A stretch of 64,000 bases of DNA from Lingula anatina (lineage: Eukaryota > Brachiopoda > Lingulata > Lingulida > Lingulidae). The notes under the pieces are model-generated. The model saw only the letters and a program-made list of their open reading frames with translations, had not been told where the DNA came from and ran no database searches. The translations under genes and the position numbers were made by a program. Positions 14,255 through 28,700 of the stretch are shown one piece after another. How positions within the stretch are numbered: position 1 is the stretch's first letter; each line of letters starts with the position of its first letter. The stretch lies in NCBI RefSeq assembly GCF_001039355.2, contig NW_019775436.1, positions 225,617-289,616 of the forward strand. The letters are read 5' to 3'.

Positions 14255-17200
14255 AAACAAAAATCAAAGAAAAGAGTTAAAAAGACAAATTTCCATCATA
14301 AGAATCTCTCTCTCTCTCTCACACACACACTGAAAAACCTTTCTTCTGACTTACATGGCAGGTTATCTGGATCCACCTCTGTCCTCCTACTACTACCACA
14401 ACACAGCAACATCTCGCCTATGATGTCCTCCAACAAAAACTACCACTGGATAAATTCCTACAGTCTCATTAGGTCCACTGATAACCCTTATCACAACCTG
14501 TGCCTTGAATGATTCCAATGACAGTTCTATGTACTATTCCAGAACATCAACAGGTAATGATTCAACACAAATACTGCAATGGTGAAATTCGTGGATTTTC
14601 AAATATTCATATATACTTGGCATTCCTAAGTCAGTCCAGGAATTGGAGGTGCATGTACTAAGAGCTGGGTACTGCCACCCTCACAGGTACTACTTCTGTC
14701 TGTGTCTCCTCCAACCTAGTGATTTTAGCATATGTATCTGCACCGAGTAATTAGCAATTTTAACGAATACGACAATTATCACCCCCAATTAATGCACAGA
14801 GTAGTATCATCTAAACTGTAAATGGAACCTGTTTGCACTATCATTAAGTCTACCAACAATCCAGCAATAATCATGGACTTGAAGACATGTCCAAGCTGTG
14901 TTCTTGAGTTTCCAACTAGCAGTCTGCCAACTCTGAACACACATATAAATATATGATGGAGGCATAGAGATAAAACTGTATCATTGACAACTGCCAGCAT
15001 GTCCCTTATCTAGTTAGCGTGACAATGATTCACCAGACAGACTAGCAGCATATAATCCAATGACAACTCACAAATCAACAGTTGTTTTTTGTTCGATCGC
15101 AAGTGGCTGCCAAATGTATCAATTTATACCAGGATATTACCAAGCAAGTCTTCCAAGTATTTGAATTTAATTTAGGACTTGTATTTCAGAAGGTAAGTTA
15201 GTGTAATAATGATTCAGAGACTCCTATAGCTAGCACACATTAAATGACAGGTCTTATCTTTAACGCCAAATATGACAAATTGGACTAAAGCATGAATTTA
15301 ATTTTAATTTACATGTATATATATTTATATGCATTTCATAAAATTAGGTTATTTCCAATATTCTTCACTTTCGTAATTTCTACATTGTAAATATATTATT
15401 GTGAATAATTATTATTGCTTCTTGATAACAAATACAGAAGCATGACTTTTTATCAATTTTCAAAGAAGAAATAAAAAGAGGGAGAAACACTCCACTGTTG
15501 CAGCTGATCTCATGAAATCACCTCATCTGTTAAAACATACTAGTAGAGCAGTCCAAGTAAGATGAAACTGAATTTACTCCACTTATAAGTAGTGCCGACC
15601 AATTCCCTGATGGTCTGCCCACCTCTACATGGCCGGTCACTGCAGGGGCCTTGCAATTAAACCTTGGGGCTGAGATTTAATCCATTTAATGGCATGTGTG
15701 GACGGGGGGTGGGTGGTGGGTGGATTGGGGGGGGGGGAGACCATCAGGGGATAAAGCGGTGTTCCTAAGTGGGGTGGGCAATATTTAGTCTGGGATCAGT
15801 TAGTCCGTGTATCATCTGTTCTCAATGTGCTCAATCATGACACCTTCCAAACACCTGACTTCTCGTCACACATCCTTGTAAAATAATAATAATGATGCAG
15901 ACTGCAGATGACAAACAAAAATGTTCAACAAAATGTGGCTTCCCATTTTGCTGTTCACTATACTGGCAATAAATAAATGTCAGTTTTATCTGATCCATGA
16001 GTGCAGTCTAAAAGTAGGGGGTCCGTACTCCATAAATACATTAAAGACACTGTTATTATTGGCAGGCATGTAGATAGATTCATAGATAAAAGATGGATGT
16101 CATTCAGATAAATCCTTACTGTTACTGGTCAGGAAGGGAAGCATCAATTGTTATGATTACTTGAACTTGTTGAAGTTGAGATTTTTCTTACAAAAAAAAA
16201 AAAAAAAAAAAAATGTTTGCCTCAAATTCATCATATTACTTCTTCATGACAACTGTTTCACTACTTTTCTTTTCCTTTGTGTGTTTAACAATGAAAATGC
16301 AAACAACAACTATTTGCCCGATGTCCCATGATATTAAATCAGCTTGTTACTATTTACAAGATTCCATAAGAAAAGGACCCCGCTCTCTGGGTGGTAGTAC
16401 ACACATCTTTACCGTGAATCCAGGTTATTTCGAGTCCAATAACACACAAGGGTTAAAGAACATACTTTGGCAAGTAACACAGAACACAATACAGGACCCC
16501 AAACAATGGTGATAAATAATATGAGGAAAAAAATTAACCAATTCAACACTTTTTTTTTCAATTTGAAAACTGATAGAATCTCATTTACCCAAGGGCATAG
16601 GGGGCTCTTTTAATACATATTTTGGTATGTGTTATGTATCAGTCGAATGCAGACTTGATACTGTGCCGGGTGACGAGCAAACAGTTCAATTAAATTGTGT
16701 CAATACTCAATTCCTGCTTTTACCTGTGGCAAACAACATCCATCTAAGCTTTTACTTATTTAATGGCCTATTTGTGATTGTGGTGTTGTGATCGAATGAC
16801 TGGCTTTGATTCATTAAGGAGTATCTGAAAATTTCACAGTGCACAATTTTTAATGTTTTTCTATTTTTTTTTCTTATTTTTCTACTCAGATGTTCAAATT
16901 TGTCTAAGTTTTTGCAGTTACGTCTCTCTGTAGATCCTATATTCATCATGAGGGTGCTTTCAGTTAATTTTATTGTAAACTTTCTTGTGGTAAAAAAATT
17001 CTGCCTGCAGCATATATTCCCCTTTTCTTTCTGAAAAAAGTCAAACTTTCTGCTTTTAATTAAGAAGTCTGGTTACATTATAAATACCTTTTGTATCCTA
17101 TCCCTTTATTTTTTCCAGAAATGGTTCAACTTATAACAGAACTTCTCCACACTTAGCATGGACATATTTGACAAAATTACATATCAGGTATGCATGAGGT

Positions 17201-19291
17201 AAGTGTATGTATACTTGCGCAAGTGTATATGTGTGTTGTGTGTGCATGCGCATGCATTTGTGACTATAAAGTTCATACCATTTACAGTAACTTGGTTAAT
17301 CCTAAAATTCATGAGACCACAAATAACACCCGCACAATCAGGGGCAGTCATGAAATATTTGAACTTATGAACTATTGCTATTAAATAATTCAAACAGACA
17401 CTCTGGATTTAACAATACTGGTATTTTAACCAGCATAGCGACATCACAATAAGCTTAATCAGAAGCAAAAATCACTACATTTTCTTTCTACCCGACCTAT
17501 ATATACCATTATGGCAAACCTCTGCTCCCATTGTTTCACATTCTAAAAGTTTTAGCCAATCTTGAAATTTTCATAAATTTCTAAAAAACAAGAACCAATT
17601 TTAAACATAAAATGTAAGATGCAAAATTCAAAATAAAATATACTTTCCTCATTTCCTTTAAGCAGAAAAAAATTCGAGTGCAAAAGACCGACTGTTTCCA
17701 TGGATACTCACTTACCTGATTCAGGTAGAAGGTTATATAGAGTTTATTATCCCAGGCAGATGTCTATTTTTCAGTCAGTTGGATTAAGGACACAGAGGGT
17801 CAACCTCAGACTTCCCCCTTCATTTGCCCTGTTGCTTAAGTCTGTCGTTATACAGAAGAGTCGCGTCTATTTTTCCATCATAACTATTTGGGTACAATTC
17901 CCACTGGATGCTACCAACACTTTCTAATAGTTTTGTTCTCTTTTCAAAAGAAACAGTTTCTGGATAAACTACAGTCTCCTGTGTCCTACGTCTCCATTAA
18001 AGTTCCACAGCGTGCTATGATGTGTCCATAGGGCCTTGCTATCCTTACCCCCCCTGCCTCACTTCATACAGGTGTCAGCTCTATTATGTACAGTTACCAC
18101 ACGCCTGACATGTTGGGGAATAACAACGAGCCCATTCCAGTCATTATCTGAAGGGGGATTAAAAGTGCAAACTGAGCAGAAGAAAATCAATGTTTGTTGT
18201 CATTGCTCTATCGAACATCTGCGACAATAGCCACACAAAGCGCACCTCCTTTTTTCACACCTCAACCTTCTGACTTTTGAATTGTGGGCCCTATTTTCCT
18301 AATTTAGCATGAAGCTATGGCACACTTAGGTGGTCTCAGTGTTAATCTGTAGCAAATGGTTTGCGGAAACATTGGCTTTTGACAATGAGCAGAAAAGGCC
18401 ACTTTGTCAATTCACAAAACCAGCGAACTTGAGAAAGGCAGAAATAATGACAAAGCAGTCAATATGTAGTTTTGAAAATGCACCTGGTCCTACTTAGTAC
18501 AGGGTGCTACAAAGCTATCTTAATACTATCTTAAGCTACCACGTGCACAACCAGGATTAATTTTAGCAAAAGAAAACGCGTCCTTATCTCATGAAATATT
18601 CTAGAAAATTTTCTGTAAAACAAGATCATGTGACGGACTGAAACAAACTGTTTACTAGGTTAGTTTGGTCATTTTTTGAGCACCATAACTCATCTTTCAC
18701 ATTTTTAATGGTGCACATAAATATTCCTGGTCTCAACAATAATGGTATTTTATATCATTTAGTCTTACATTTAAAACCATATATTACATAAAACCGTTTC
18801 CCTCACATGAGTCATAAATTATCAGCAAGTGGCACACGTGACTATCTCTAAGTGTCAAATACCTTTGGGAGGCCCTATACCTAGCCAGGTATGTAGTCCT
18901 CTGTTTGCACCTGGCATCAAAACGGCCCTCCACGGTGAAAAGGTTAAACTGACATTTTACAAATTCCTGCCATTTAATAAGAAATGAAAGTTATTCTTTA
19001 AACTACCTGGACGACTTTAAGCATATGTTGGATGGCAGTTAAATTCCTTAAACTAAAAAACCATAACAGCTGCTGATTCTACAAACAATCTAAGCCTGTT
19101 TTACAACTAAAAGCTGCAAGTAATACACAAACTGCTGTTGGGTAAATTTCATTATGTTTGAACTCCATGTTATATATATTTCTTAGAAGGTATCTATTGT
19201 ACTTTCTTAATCAATTCACAAATAAAATACATCTTTGCTCAGAGTATATTACTAAAAAAAATGTTCAAAATATAGAGGTAAGATAACAAAA

Positions 19292-19346
<55 letters not shown>

Positions 19347-20180
19347 AATAAAACAAAGTGTGTCTGTTTTGAAAGAGAAATTTTGTTAAATATTGTCTGA
19401 CCCCAGATAACATTGTATAGCTTACAGGCAGTGGTTAAACAGCACCTAGCTGCATATGTATAACAGCGATGTAATCATATCAATAATACAAGAAAATTAA
19501 ATCACCCAATTAACGACTGGTGGGCCCACTGCACCCAATGAACTAGCCGTCGGCAATAATCTGCGTAATAATACCCTAATACACAGTTAAATATAACATG
19601 GTGAACCTCAACTGGAAGATACATTTTTATTTGAAGAAAGAAGATTATGAAAGGCAAGTTAGTACTGTAAAGCTAAGTAAATGTTGAGTCAAAGGAAGGT
19701 TTATTTGATAATTCTGATTTTTTTTGTTAAAAATAAGTAGTTGTTTGATAACACTAAATTGTTTAGATTTTTAAAATGGAAAGAAAGAACCATACCCCTA
19801 AAGAACAACCTCAGCAAATTGCATTGTTCCGTTTCGTTGTGCTACTCGGCATAAAAATGCCTCATTGCGTAGGCATGCTTATAAATGGGCAGAGAAAAGA
19901 ACAGTGAGTATTACATGTCATTCAGGCAGTGCAGGAATTTGGAGACACAAGAAAGTGACAGAAAACTTATGACATTACACTGCTAAATTGTGTCCATTAG
20001 TCATCTACTGTAGGTACTTCAGCCCAGACTAAGTATAAATCAGCATGAAAGCTCACGGACTAAGAAGTTGTTTTCATGAATCAAAAAATTTGGATTTGGG
20101 ATTGATAGACAGAAAATGGGATATACTCATAATACTGTTTTCGAACACTGACTAAGAATCTGCGATCAAAATTTATTTCA

Positions 20181-20230
<50 letters not shown>

Positions 20231-23200
20231 CTTCAAGTTGCTATCACACTTTTAAGTGTTTAAATAAGAATATTTCTACGAGAATTCAGATTTCATTAGA
20301 GAAATAAATTGAACAAAAAGGCATTCATCATGTGCAATGAAACCTCCGTCTGCCCTAGGTTGTATCATTTCAGGTCTCCCCCTCCTCCTCCCCAGGGAAG
20401 TCTACCTGTGACGTAGCATAGTTTGATCACTGGAATGTTGGGATGTGACTGCACATATAAAGTCGCAAAAAGATCATGCCACAATTCTAAATTTATACAA
20501 CAAGGTTATCTGGTAATTGAAAAAAAAAAGGCTTTTGCTGAAAATGTTTTACAGTCAAGTCAAAATTCCAAACATCTAGGGCATTTGCACCTACAAATGG
20601 ATAATGGTACAGGCCTCAGCAGAAACCTTATGCAGCTAGTGCTTTGTAATATTAAAATGTATATTAAAAGCAATAAAAGCAGACAGTGGAATGGCTAAAT
20701 TAATCACATTGTTTAAATGCAGGAATAAGATTGAAATGGTTTTCTGTTCAAAGCTGTAGAAGATGGTGGCAATGGCATAATTAGTTTTCATGGCCTTCGG
20801 TGTTGAAGATGTTAAAGGGCAATTCACGACACTTCATTCTCCACAAAGATATCTACAACATAGCTGTTGTTCAGAGCTTATGGACCAGGTGGTTATACCA
20901 AGAAAATTAATTGTTGCGCTGTCCCTTTTTTCCATTTACTTTAAAAAATAATTATGAATACATCAACCAAAACATACAAATTTAAATATATATATTTTTT
21001 ATTTTTAAACAGAAATTAGTCTTGACTGACACTTTTTAATTCAAAAACTCCTCTTTTAGCTTTTCTGTAGCTCAGAATGGCATTTTATGCATTGGTGATA
21101 TCAACAGATGCAAAACCATAACCTAGACCAATGTGTTAGATGAGACACTGGTTGAGACACTGCGCAATACTAAGCACATCCTATGGTGCCTGACATAGGA
21201 ACACCTGTCCAATTCATTTTCTTCTTAGTCAGTTACATCTATCTCAATAATTAATCACCTTTTTTTGTAATTTCCAGCTTATCTCCTGCTAGCAGACACT
21301 GAATAACTACTGATTCACCAGATTGCAAACTTTTTATGTTCATGCAATCCTTGACATCTGAAAAAGGACGAGCTCTCTAATGCAGTAACTTCTCAAGTTA
21401 CTAAAAATTATGGCTGGAAATCTGAAAAGGAAAAACCTGCAAGGTACATAAATATTTAATGCTCCTTGTGTGTGTAATCCATAAGTACAAAAAAAAAAAA
21501 AAAATCTGAAGTGGTTTTGCCATTTCACTGCAGTCATTTTGTAATAGATATGTAAACTTAAGATAATTATTTACACATTTTACTCATTTAAGTTATAACC
21601 ATGTTGGTAGTATGCTCATGCTTCATCTTTTTAGGTAGTAGTACTTAATAAATTAAATTTTAATCATAAAAAAATCTAACATGAACTCTGCTTCCTTTTT
21701 CTTATATATGGGATGTGGTTTACTTATTCACTTATTTACCACTGAGTCTGTTTTATACATTTTTATATTTTATACAGTAAATATCATTCATGAAAATAAG
21801 TAATCGCTTTTGTTTCAGGTTACAGAATAATTGCAGTAAATGGCACTGGTAAGCTTTAATCAGGCTATCAAATGTACTCTTTACACTAATGAGAAACTAT
21901 TACAGTTGATACGAAAAACTTTTTTTGTGGTTTCTGGATAGGATAATAAAATAGAATTATTCTTTTTTTAGAGACTCAATAACGTCAGTCAAAAACAATG
22001 TTTCTGTCCACCACCAATGGATACGAATGTTGATTTCGTGCAGGAATCCGACACTCAGGAAACAGGACACTATCATCAACTCTCTTATTACAGTTGGTTG
22101 CTAGCTATAAGGCAGTATAATTGGACTGACAGAAACTCACACACAAATAACATCATATAACAGAAGACATCTTCAAAATATAAGTGATTTTTTCTCTCTT
22201 AGCAGTTAAGCCATTCCTACAAATAATGGCATCAGATAGGAGATCAAATATCAAACATTTTGAAGATAATTGAAAAAAAAAAAAAGGCAGCAAAGCTGTC
22301 AAATGTACAGACAAAAAACAGAAAATAAAGATGCAAAATAGGTCATTTTGTCAATTTTGATGCAATAATAAGTAATGCTTATAATAGCACTGTCAATCAA
22401 CACTGAATTTTAATCATGCACAACAGGTAACATGCTCAGCATAACTTCCCTACAAGTGACCCGATCATGCTGATTTTCGAACTTGACCTGCATATTATAA
22501 ATATGTATCAATTCTGTAAGTTTCAAGCTGAAATGAAAAACAGTTTTCCACTTATCGTGTTATCGGTAAAAGTGCACGGCGACGGCGACGACGGCGACAG
22601 CGACGGCGACGACAGACGCAGGTGATGGCTATATGTACAGACACATCTGTGTCTGTACATAAAAACATGCTAAAGAAAACAATAAACAAAATTTAGTAAT
22701 AAATATGTATATGTCTGGCTTGAAGCCTGAGGGGGGTTCTGAAAAATGGACCTTTTTATCCTATTAATTGACCCATATTGTACAACCTAGATCAAATTTT
22801 GATTCAGAGTGGATCTCTTTCAGGCAAAATGGTGCATCTTTCCAACCCATACCCCCTACATGCCTAGTGTTAATATTTATAACTTACCTTTAGGTGACAG
22901 TGCATGGGAAGTGGCGATAGTCTGGCTCTTCTCACGAAGAAAGGATTCGGAGCCTGAAAAGAAAATGCGTAAACATCAGACACGTAACTGAGCAAGAGCT
23001 TGAGCAACTTCCAGAAAAGACAAGTAGCCACTCATGCTACGAGACGAATACCTGACACTTGTCAAAGCAACATTACATTATAAGTGATATACTCAAGCTG
23101 CGTTATATTTTCAGGCCTAAAGAGAGAGAGAAAAAAAAGACTTCACCTTGAAGATTTACTCTTTCCGTCAAGCAGTACAGATCTTAATGGTAGTTTTTTT

Positions 23201-25725
23201 GACACAAACAAGCAATTAGAAGTTGTGATGTCTGCAGCAGTAGATTCTTCCTCCAGCTGCAGGCATCATACTTATTTATACAGAAAGGCGAAAAAAGGAT
23301 GAACTGCATAACATCTTTTCTATCAGGAGTGCCCATGTCCAAGAAAAGCACAAAAGGGGGAAACAATGACCGCCTTCAACTAAATGAAGCCCTTACTTCA
23401 TTTGTATTCACATCCTTGCTTGCTGTGAATAACCATCACGCTTCATTACAGATCCATTTGATGATATAAAAGTCAACAACATTCTGAAAAATGGCCTGGA
23501 CCTCATTTATGATAACATTTCCCCCTACTCATCTGGCTTTATTATAGACTATTAGCATTCATGGTTGTGCTTGGATGATAATAATCTTTTCCTTTCAGAT
23601 CACAGACTTCCATGGCTCCAGAGCCAACAGAGTCAATATTCATTATTGAGATGAGATCATATTACAGAATTGCCTGACTTCAGATAAGCAAATTATAGTG
23701 CTGTGGTTTGGGTTTCAAGTATGATTACCATTAACCACAAAATTAGTTATAATAAACATTGAAAAATGTAATATATCCTGATAATGAACTATTAACAGGA
23801 TATGTGAGCACATTCAGAACATGTTGATCCATGGACTAACTGATCCGCGGATCAAATATGACTCACTTGAATACTTGCTGCATTATCCCCTGATGGGCAC
23901 TAAATAGATTCTCCACAGGGATTATTCGGTAAGCTTTCAAGTGGGTTGGCCATATTTGATCTGCTTATGAGTAGCAGTAAAACACTGGGCCAAATATTTT
24001 TAAGTGTGTAAATGATCTCAATATACAGGACTCAATCTTCATAATATAAACATTGTGTGACAGCATTCAATTCTATGACAAGAAATTCTATATATCTAAT
24101 TAACTAATAAAATTAATAAAAAAATCTGGCACATATCAGATCATAATTTCATCCTATTGGCTAAAAGTTTAAATATTCACATTTTTCTCATGTTACACAA
24201 AACACCATTTCAAAACAAACAGAGTACTGCTGTAATGTTTTGGTCCTAGAAAAAAAAACTATTTCCCAACTCTACCAACAACACAGCCGCCTCAGTCACT
24301 CTGACAAGACAGACATGTACCTCACCCCAGAATAATGATTGAGACCATTCCTCTTGTTGTTACTTCAACTTACAACATACACTGGACTCTAAGTCTCCTG
24401 CTTGTTTCATGAAATTTGAAACACAAAATTTGTCAAACCTATCCCAGATTATTCTGAATCACTTGACATTGGTGTGGCTCATGTATAGACAATGTAGTAT
24501 GGTAAACTTAACACCAGTTTAATCGATACTGTTATGTTGAACTCCAGTTTTGATTGGGTAATCAAAAACAAAACATATCCAAATTTGAACTGATAACAAT
24601 CCTAAATATCCACAGACCTAAAACTATTAACACTTCTGTAAACTTACAATCACTAATAAGTAAATTATCTCTAGAGCTTCCACTTTCTATCAGTTTTTAT
24701 TTCAACATTTTTATGGATTGTATCACTAAAAGTTCATGTGAACCTTCAACCACTGCTGCAGTCCTTCTAAGATACCTAAAATGAATCGTTTTTAATTTCC
24801 TTACTGTGTTCTTGTATTTGTAAATGCTATAACCCCAATTCTAAATTTCAAACTGTACAGAAATGTTTCAGTGGCTTCAGATGATAGATGTTAACAACCA
24901 TGGCAAGGTATTTGATACACACTGACAATGCATCTTAAAGGCCACAATTCACTGCATACAAAAACAACACTTTTTGGCATACTTAATCTTTAAAATATGC
25001 ACAAAGGACCTGATGATCCAAGCCCACACACACAAGACAAATGCACCTGTTCTTACCGAAATGAAAAATACCATATTTTAACCTGTGTCTGCCAATGACA
25101 TACATACTTGGCCCAAAGCTGGCGATTGAAAAGAAAGGGGGATGGAGAAGGAAGAAATGTAGCTACAAACATGTTTGGTGTACCCATTCTAAAGCAGCCC
25201 AATATTTTTCACCAATGTCAGAGAGTTTTAGGAATCTGCTTCCCCATAGTGATAATTTTTTAGCAAGTCAGCAAATAGCGTGACCACATTCTCCCACCAG
25301 ATTCTCTAGAGTGAGGGCATTCCAAAACAAAGATGCTACAGTGAATTAAGCATCCTGGCATTAATTGAGAAACAGCAGACATCAACGAAAAAAAAAAATT
25401 GCTGAAAAAAAAAGACACCTTGAATTGTTTGTAAATACTTTGGGAGGCTCCAGCCTCAGATTCCAGACTGATGCTGGCTGCACATGAGTAATTTTGTGGA
25501 GACATGTAGTTTTTTTATGCTTCCTTATTAATCCCCATAGACAGCTACAGTACATCAACAAGTCCAAGACCAAAACAGCACGGAAGGCAAATGATTTTTT
25601 TTTTTGAAAATGTACTTATTTGATTTCCAAAAAAGATCAAAATCAAAAACAAGTAAAATTCAATGAAAACTATACACTGACAACTGGCCATTTGTGAAAG
25701 AAAAGGGGTCATTATCATTTTTGTA

Positions 25726-25767
<42 letters not shown>

Positions 25768-28700
25768 GAGCCCATTAACACACCTCTCTCTAAACCATCT
25801 ATATCAAGTATAATAAAATCCATTAAATCCACTAAAAAAAGACCAAATCCTAAATACACTTCAAAAATTTAATTATTTTCAACATATTTCAAAGTGAGGG
25901 AATTTCATTGGCTTGGTCCATTCATTATATAACTTGTATCACTAGGCATAACTGTAATAAAATCAAAATACTGTTGAACTTTCATAATACTTACAAAGAC
26001 TGTACTTTCTCTTTCTTCTTTTAAAAAGAAACATTTTCTTCCTGTTATTTTTCTTTAGTAAAACTCTGATGTAATATCCACAAACATGTTTGTTGTACTT
26101 AGTCTTGTTTTTCTCTTATCTGTTTGAGGTAATAACAAAAATGCAGGAAATCCTTGGTGAAGAGACTTCATCTTCCACTAACATTCTTCTTGCTGCACCT
26201 ACATACTGTTCCTCTCCTTGAACAGAAACAAGCTTGGGATACCCAGTGAGCACAAAACATCTCAAATCTCCCTCAATTTTCTATTTTTTTCCAAAAAAAG
26301 TTTTTGTAAATCTTACACAAGAAACTATCACTGTGGAGCAAGGACCAAGAGCAGACGGCATCTCACAGCAGAGACTTGCAAAGCAAGAAAAGCTTTAGTC
26401 AGTCTGGTGATTCTCAGCCAGCTTTCTATACTCAGGAGTTACTAAGAAACCAATTAATTATAAAGCTACAGCTCTCACTTTTTCAGTGAGTCACCCAAAC
26501 TGAAGTATGTTCCTCAGAAGAGATATTTTCCTGGAGTGTACTTTAACGCACCGACCAGGTGTGCTTTACACGGACTATCCCTAAATTTGAGACCAGAACG
26601 CTGATAAACCAAGCCGATTTCATATCTTACCCATCTATCATTAGCACTGGTTTATTTATTACAAAGACAGTTTCAAGGAGATACAAAAATATCCATTAAA
26701 GTAACAAATGTCAGGGATGTTGTTCTACATAACCTCAACAGAACATCAGGATGAAACTGTACAAACCAAATTAGTGATACTGGATGAATGATATCCAATA
26801 CTTACCTTTGCCCAGTACCTTAACTATTAACCTTAAGAACTTACACAAATCTACCACAGAAAAAGAGCAACTCTAGCAGGAAGAAACAAGGGACCCAGCA
26901 TGCTGAGAAACTGCCCAAGCTATGTTCAAATCATTAGTTCTGTACGCACTAAATTTAACTAAATAGAACTGCAAGCATCAATCTTTCGTTCTTGATTTAA
27001 AGCTAGTAGAACAAATGTGGTTTGTTCTGAAGCTTATCTAATTTATCACATGTAGTTTAGAAATGCAGGTATTGCAAGTATTTCTTTAAGTTGCAATTGA
27101 TTTTTTCTGAGTGACATCAACATGTTTTTGTTGTTGTTGACTACAGAATATACCTAAATTGCGGGTTCAAAAAAATAAATCAAAAGCGTGACTGGCGTGA
27201 TTCAACCCATTTGCATCCACGCTACTTGATTCATCAAAATTATCATTCCTCTCTTCTCAAATATATGCTTACACATTTGCCACATTTTAACATTAAACTT
27301 CTACAAATATCTAGTTACACTACAAAAATGTGTCAAGAAAAAAAATATTGTTCCATGCCAACAGTACAGATAATTCTTTTCAATTTTTCATTATGCTGAA
27401 TGGATTTTATTTTCATTGCAATCATTCTTTTCTAATTCCTGGTGGTCATTGCTATCATTAATGTTGCTGAAAATCTCAGTAATTCAACTTGCAAATTAGC
27501 AACGACCCCCCCCCCAACCTAATGTTAAAATTACACCAAAAATTGTCAAGAAAGAACAACTAAGACCAAATCCCTGTACAAAGTCTCGTTTTAAAAAAAC
27601 TTAGGAATCTTAACTTACCATATAATTTATAACAGAGATACATCTAATGCTGATGATGCCAATTTGCTCTTTTCCTTCAAAATCCATTCTTGACATTTCA
27701 TACCTTTTTACAGTGTCAACAACCCAAAGACNAATGAAAATTAAATTTTGATCATAAAAAATCTAACATGAACTCTGCTTCCTTTTTCTAATATATGGGA
27801 CGTGGTTTACTTATTCACTTATTTACCACCGAGTCTGTTTTATACATTTTTATTTTTTATACAGGAAATATCATTTTGATGAAAATAAGTAATCGCTTTT
27901 GTTTCAGGTTACAGAATAATTGCAGTAAATGGCATTGGTAAGCTTCAATCAGGCTATCAAATGTACTCTTTACACTAATGAGAAACTATTACAGTTGCTA
28001 CGAAAAACTTTTTTGTGGTTTCTGGATAGGATAATAAAATAGAATTATTCTTTTTTTAGAGACTCAATAACGTCAGTCAAACACAATGTTTCTGTCCACC
28101 ACCAATGGATACGAATGTTGATTTCGTGCAGGAATCCCACACTCAGGAAACAGGACACTATCATCAACTCTCTTATTACAGTTGGTTGCTAGCTATAAGG
28201 CAGTATAATTGGACTGACAGAAACTCACACACAAATAACATCATATAACAGAAGACATCTTCAAAATATAAGTGATTTTGTCTCTCTTAGCAGTTAAGCC
28301 ATTCCTACAAATAATGGCATCAGATAGGAGATCAAATATCAAACATTTTGAAGATAAATAAAAAAAAAACATGCTAAAGAAACCAATAAACAAAATTTAG
28401 TAATAAAAATGTATTTGTCTGGCTTAAAGCCTGAGGGGGGTTCTGAAAAATGGACCTTTTTATCCTATTAATTGACCCATATTGTACAACCTAGATCAAA
28501 TTTTGATTCAGAGTGGATCTCTTTCAGGCAAAATGGTGCATCTTTCCAACCCATACCCCCTACATGCCTAGTGTTAATATTTATAACTTACCTTTAGGTG
28601 ACAGTGCATGGGAAGTGGCGATAGTCTGGCTCTTCTCACGAAGAAAGGATTCGGAGCCTGAAAAGAAAATGCGTAAACATCAGACACGTAACTGAGCAAG

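Larger units (their letters stand above)
15821..21650. other. Intronic or intergenic
   Basis: Contains the AAAT and CT microsatellites and poly(A) runs (16192, 21490). Several short open frames lack usable splice sites. No recognisable gene. Confidence 0.5.
21651..27731. repeat. Direct duplication, copy 1 (about 6.08 kb)
   Basis: Almost base-for-base identical to 27738-33396, differing by scattered substitutions, a 15 bp indel near 23085, a GA-repeat length change (25730-25770 against 31429-31449) and an insertion of about 380 bp at 22282-22660. It ends at the N at 27732. It holds the 66-nt and 45-nt exons of the minus-strand gene and one copy of the small transposon at 23.8 kb. Confidence 0.92.

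Noticed and set aside
14067-14267. Minus-strand frame with a long Tyr-Ile run
   Set aside because: Translation of a TA microsatellite plus part of a MITE.
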